35,764 nucleotides of DNA. Origin: Guillardia theta CCMP2712 (taxonomy: Eukaryota; Cryptophyceae; Pyrenomonadales; Geminigeraceae). Below the pieces are notes generated by a model. That model made no database searches. It was not told the DNA's origin and saw only the letters and a program-made list of their open reading frames with translations. The stretch covers positions 288,133 through 323,896 of the forward strand of contig NW_005434588.1 in assembly GCF_000315625.1 (NCBI RefSeq). The letters are read 5' to 3'. The position numbers and the translations under genes are program-made. Positions 32,608 to 35,764 of this stretch are shown here, piece by piece; position 1 is the stretch's first letter, and the number at the start of each line of letters is the position of its first letter.

Positions 32608-35600
32608 ATGGCGAAGCTTGAAGTACACATGAGTGCTGATCCACAGCTCAGGGACAAGACGTTTCACCTTTCGCAGGCAAGTCGATTGCGATGATGTAGA
32701 AGCTTCGAGAAGTTTGACGACTCTCAGAACGACATGGTGTTTGGTCGAGATCCCTCTTGCGATGTCAAGCTCTTCTGGGATGGCGCGTCGAGAAAGCATT
32801 TCTCGATCCGCGGTCTCAGGCAATTCCTACATGAAAGTGGAAAACACTCTTAACTGTTCAGGATAGATGCGATGGGACAGGTATACCCACAGAATGGCGA
32901 GTGGTAGACGAAGCGAACAGCTCCAACAATGGTGTTTTTGTGAACAGCATTCGTGTCCGCGAAGCCATTCTGAAGGTGTATGACATGCGCAAATCGGATG
33001 GTTCGATTCACTTTGTTTGTAGGATGGGGATCTTGTCGGTTTGGGGAAAGGAAGGTGGTCGATGCTTTCCCCGAAAGTTCCCCATGATGTGTGAGCAGAG
33101 ATGTTGCGTTCGGATCAAAGATCTCATCCAGAAATCTTGAGTACCTGTTCTGCTTGAGAACCAAGGTTTCCAACCTCCTTCGCGCTCTTGTGCGTAACGG
33201 GCAGAAAATCAGGCGGACCGTGCCCCTCATCAGAATCGTCTGCAGACAGGTGAAGCATGAGGAGGAGGAGGTGCCATGTGAGTGAAGTTGGACGAGTAGA
33301 TCTCGCGTCCAAGGGTGCTCACCGACAGGTTTCCTAACTCCTTGCGGTCACTGGTGGCTCGATATCAGCCCTGATCCTACGAGCAGCTCCGAGGAGCGGC
33401 GAGGCATCCTCTGCATGGACACATCGTGGCTGGTGAACTGAAGGTGGGAGGAGGAGGAGGAGGAGGAGGAGGATCCTTAACCGTGCGGCAGGAGAGGAAG
33501 GAGATACGTAACGAGGGTCCTGCGGGGCAGACCTACCATCCTTGCAAAGTTAGCGATCGATAAATTATGTCATCAGCAAGCTAACTCTGACCTCAGGCAA
33601 GGGTCTACCCGCAATCGTGGTGGAGAGCCTCGGCCGTAAGTCGTTCTGACGTGAAAGATGCTGAGTGATGGCCTGGTTGAGAAGTCCGATAGCGCGCCGA
33701 CTCCTTGCGAGCTACAGCTCCAGTACGTCTACGGTCAGCCCCGGAGGCCTGCATCGGTAGATTCTGACGTGATTGTGAAGGGATAAGATCTTTCGACACG
33801 AGGGACATCGTTCACTACCTTGACAGCAATCACATCGTGTATCCGGTAGTGCTCGGCGCTTGTGAAAGACCAGGTCACACCCTCCCGGCCTGACCCTGTC
33901 TGACCCCAGGCTGCTTCGCTGGTGGTAATTTACGACATCGGTAACAGCATGTTCTGGGAGGAGCGAAGTTCTGACCGGTCCCAGCCCATCACACCCAACA
34001 GTTCTTCGACGAGCACGACGATGACGTCATCAGCATAGCTATACATCCCAGCAAGGTGAGGGCAAGAAAGTTCAATCCTCTGCTTGTCCCTTTGATCGGG
34101 TTGTCCTAGAAATACATCGCATCTGGGCAGGTCGCGTCTCTAAGGCGTCGCACGAGCGAAGGTCGGCCATGTGCGTCTGTTCTGGTATGGAACGCCTCGA
34201 CGCTAAAGAGGAACAACCGTCCGGTGGAGGAGGTAGAGGCGCGATGGTGCAGGGAGGATGTTGGAAGTTTGACGCTGGCGTACTCAAGGGAGGATGGAAG
34301 AGCAGAGGTGTACTGGCGCGGGACCTCCAGCACAGGATTCATTCCCTGGACTTCGATCGCTCTGGCAGGAACTTGGTACCTGCGCAAGACGAAAGTTGGC
34401 AAGACGGCTGACCATAAGAGTGTGTTGTTCGCTGCTTGCCAGGTTGTCTTCGGGGGAAAGAGCGACGCAAGTGCTATGATCGTCGTGTACGAGTGGGAGA
34501 CAGGCAGGACGCTCTGGCAGGTGTTGCCTTCATGTCCCTTGCGATGAACCCGTCGCTGACGTGTGACCGTTGCGATCAAGCTAACGGCTGCAACAAACCT
34601 TGTCACCTCTGTCAAGCACAACCCCGTCATCCCAACGCAGTTTGTTCAGTGTGGGGACCGAGGAGTGAGATACTGGGACTATGCGGTCGGGCGTTCCATC
34701 TGCCCACCTTAGGGTCTAACGGCTGCAACAGACCGCTGCCAGCAACCCGGAGGCTGCCTCCAAGAGCGCCTCCTACCTCAAGGTCCAACTACTCCCCAGC
34801 TACCTCCCGACAGGCCATTTGACACCCTCCGTCTCCAGCTGACCCGCAAACCCTGTCAAGGGAACTGTGTGGCGTTCACGGATGACGGGCAGGCTGCGAT
34901 TGTTGGGATGCAGAACGGGATGATAATCTTCTTTGGGAATAAGGTAATTTCATCCCTCGCCCTCTAATATTTCAATTCTTCCCTACGGATGGGTCGAAAT
35001 TTCCTCACTCGCCCCTTGGAACGACTTGAAATTCTTCATGCTCCCTGCTCGCAGTGAACTTGATCGTCAGGGGACGGAGATCGTCGGGCTGGAGCACATC
35101 AAAGATGCTCACGACGGAGCGGTGCTCCTCCGCCCTCCCCTTCATCCCTCACCCTCCTCCTCTGCTCCAGGTCCTCTGCCTCCTGGTCTGCGATGGCCTG
35201 CTGGTCAGCTCAGGACAGGATGCATACATCAAGGTCGACCAGCAGCAGCCGTTCTCTTTCCTGAAGCTTCCCATGCCTGACAGGTCTGGGAGTTCCAGTG
35301 GGCAGGAGATCATCTGGTGAAGCCTGCCAGGCTGATCAGACAGGTGCCGCCTGCTGCCTCCTCCCGACACTCATGATCGTTGTCAGGTCTCCGTCCGGGG
35401 ATACTCGACCAAGGTGCATGAGTCGGTAGCGTCTGTGACGAGCATGGACTACATGGAGGTCAGGGAGGGAGCGAGCGACGGAGGGAGGGAAGGAAGGAGA
35501 GGAGGAGGAAGGGACGGAGGAGCGTCAAGGAGCGGATAAGGGTGGGAGAGGGAGCGAGAGAAGGAGGGGAGGTGGGACAGAAGGGAGCGTCGAGGAGCGG

Positions 35601-35764
35601 GTCAACGGGGGAAGGGGACGGAGGAAGAGACTTGACGGCTCAGTGCAGGGGAAACTTCTGTGTGCGACCAACACACACTACGTCCTTCAGATCTCACTGG
35701 ATCAGATGGAGCTCACTGACCACCGCGCTGCCTTCCATCGGAGTGTCTTGACTGTCCTGAACTT
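32608..35764 (+). CDS. FHA-HELP-WD40 (EMAP-like) protein, at least 24 exons, 3' end outside window
   Basis: Exons: 32608-32676, 32728-32812, 32893-32975, 33023-33054, 33099-33165, 33250-33277, 33329-33432, 33492-33548, 33597-33635, 33685-33733, 33781-33845, 33910-33940, 33985-34055, 34110-34223, 34289-34375, 34419-34520, 34581-34685, 34713-34782, 34861-34943, 35071-35121, 35171-35233, 35284-35343, 35387-35458 and 35649 onward. All join in phase, about 567 residues so far. Residues about 20-112 form a forkhead-associated (phosphothreonine-binding) domain with Gly29-Arg30, Ser44-Arg-Lys-His47 and Asn64-Gly65. A HELP motif follows (Tyr-Val-Tyr-Gly ... His-Tyr-Leu, about 200-225), then WD40 repeats of EMAP type (His-Asp-Asp-Asp-Val ... 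Ala-Ile-His-Pro; Cys-Gly-Asp ... Arg-Tyr-Trp-Asp). EMAP-like proteins bind microtubules or cilia. The first intron has a GC donor (GCAAGT). Exons 6-9 and the donor of exon 14 are the least certain. Confidence 0.88.

Noticed and set aside
32479-32823. Minus-strand frames over the start of the FHA gene
   Set aside because: The plus strand splices into a continuous FHA domain. The minus frames have no recognisable feature.

Overview
This looks like a nuclear contig of a eukaryotic alga with a secondary red plastid. A cryptophyte of the Guillardia theta type is the best guess. The reasons are: several genes start with a two-part plastid leader (a signal peptide, then a Phe just after the predicted cleavage site); spliceosomal introns are numerous and mostly 44-110 nt, often with a CTGAC-like branch site shortly before the acceptor; and coding DNA is GC-rich and set among simple-sequence DNA. 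The species name is inference. All gene models were spliced by hand from reading phase and splice signals.

Layout, left to right. 1-1500: hexanucleotide repeats and a small putative plastid-targeted protein (+). 1935-2989: a four-exon 2-Cys peroxiredoxin (-) with a secretory signal peptide. 3425-4340: a block of GGGTA/GTACCC-rich DNA. 4350-5204: an intronless signal-anchored protein built of 31-residue repeats (+). 5640-10650: a repeat-rich segment with two near-identical Zn(II)2Cys6 zinc-cluster genes (-) on a tandem segmental duplication. 10758-12372: simple repeats, a possible transporter fragment (+) and a 100-N assembly gap. 12394-14148: a histidine-rich membrane protein (+), convergent with a three-helix membrane protein at 14420-15580 (-). 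15581-21476: about 6 kb without a gene I can support, made of GTACCC-rich blocks, GC-rich repeats and palindromes.

21477-25086: two glutamyl-tRNA reductase genes, tail to tail. Each has its own plastid leader, but the cores are almost identical and the identity is a mosaic. 26020-29911: a 1228-residue C2/voltage-gated K+ channel/CNBD/SAM protein (-). 29912-32480: purine-rich minisatellites, then another GTACCC-rich plus GC-rich repeat pair. 32608 to the end: an FHA-HELP-WD40 (EMAP-like) gene (+) of at least 24 exons that runs off the window.

The genes do not form a pathway. The two reductases share one job, the first committed step of plastid tetrapyrrole synthesis. The most informative signals are the homogenised reductase pair with older, phase-conserved leader exons; the zinc-cluster duplication; the glycosylation-site-bearing 31-residue repeat protein; the FHA-EMAP fusion; and the dispersed repeat families between genes.
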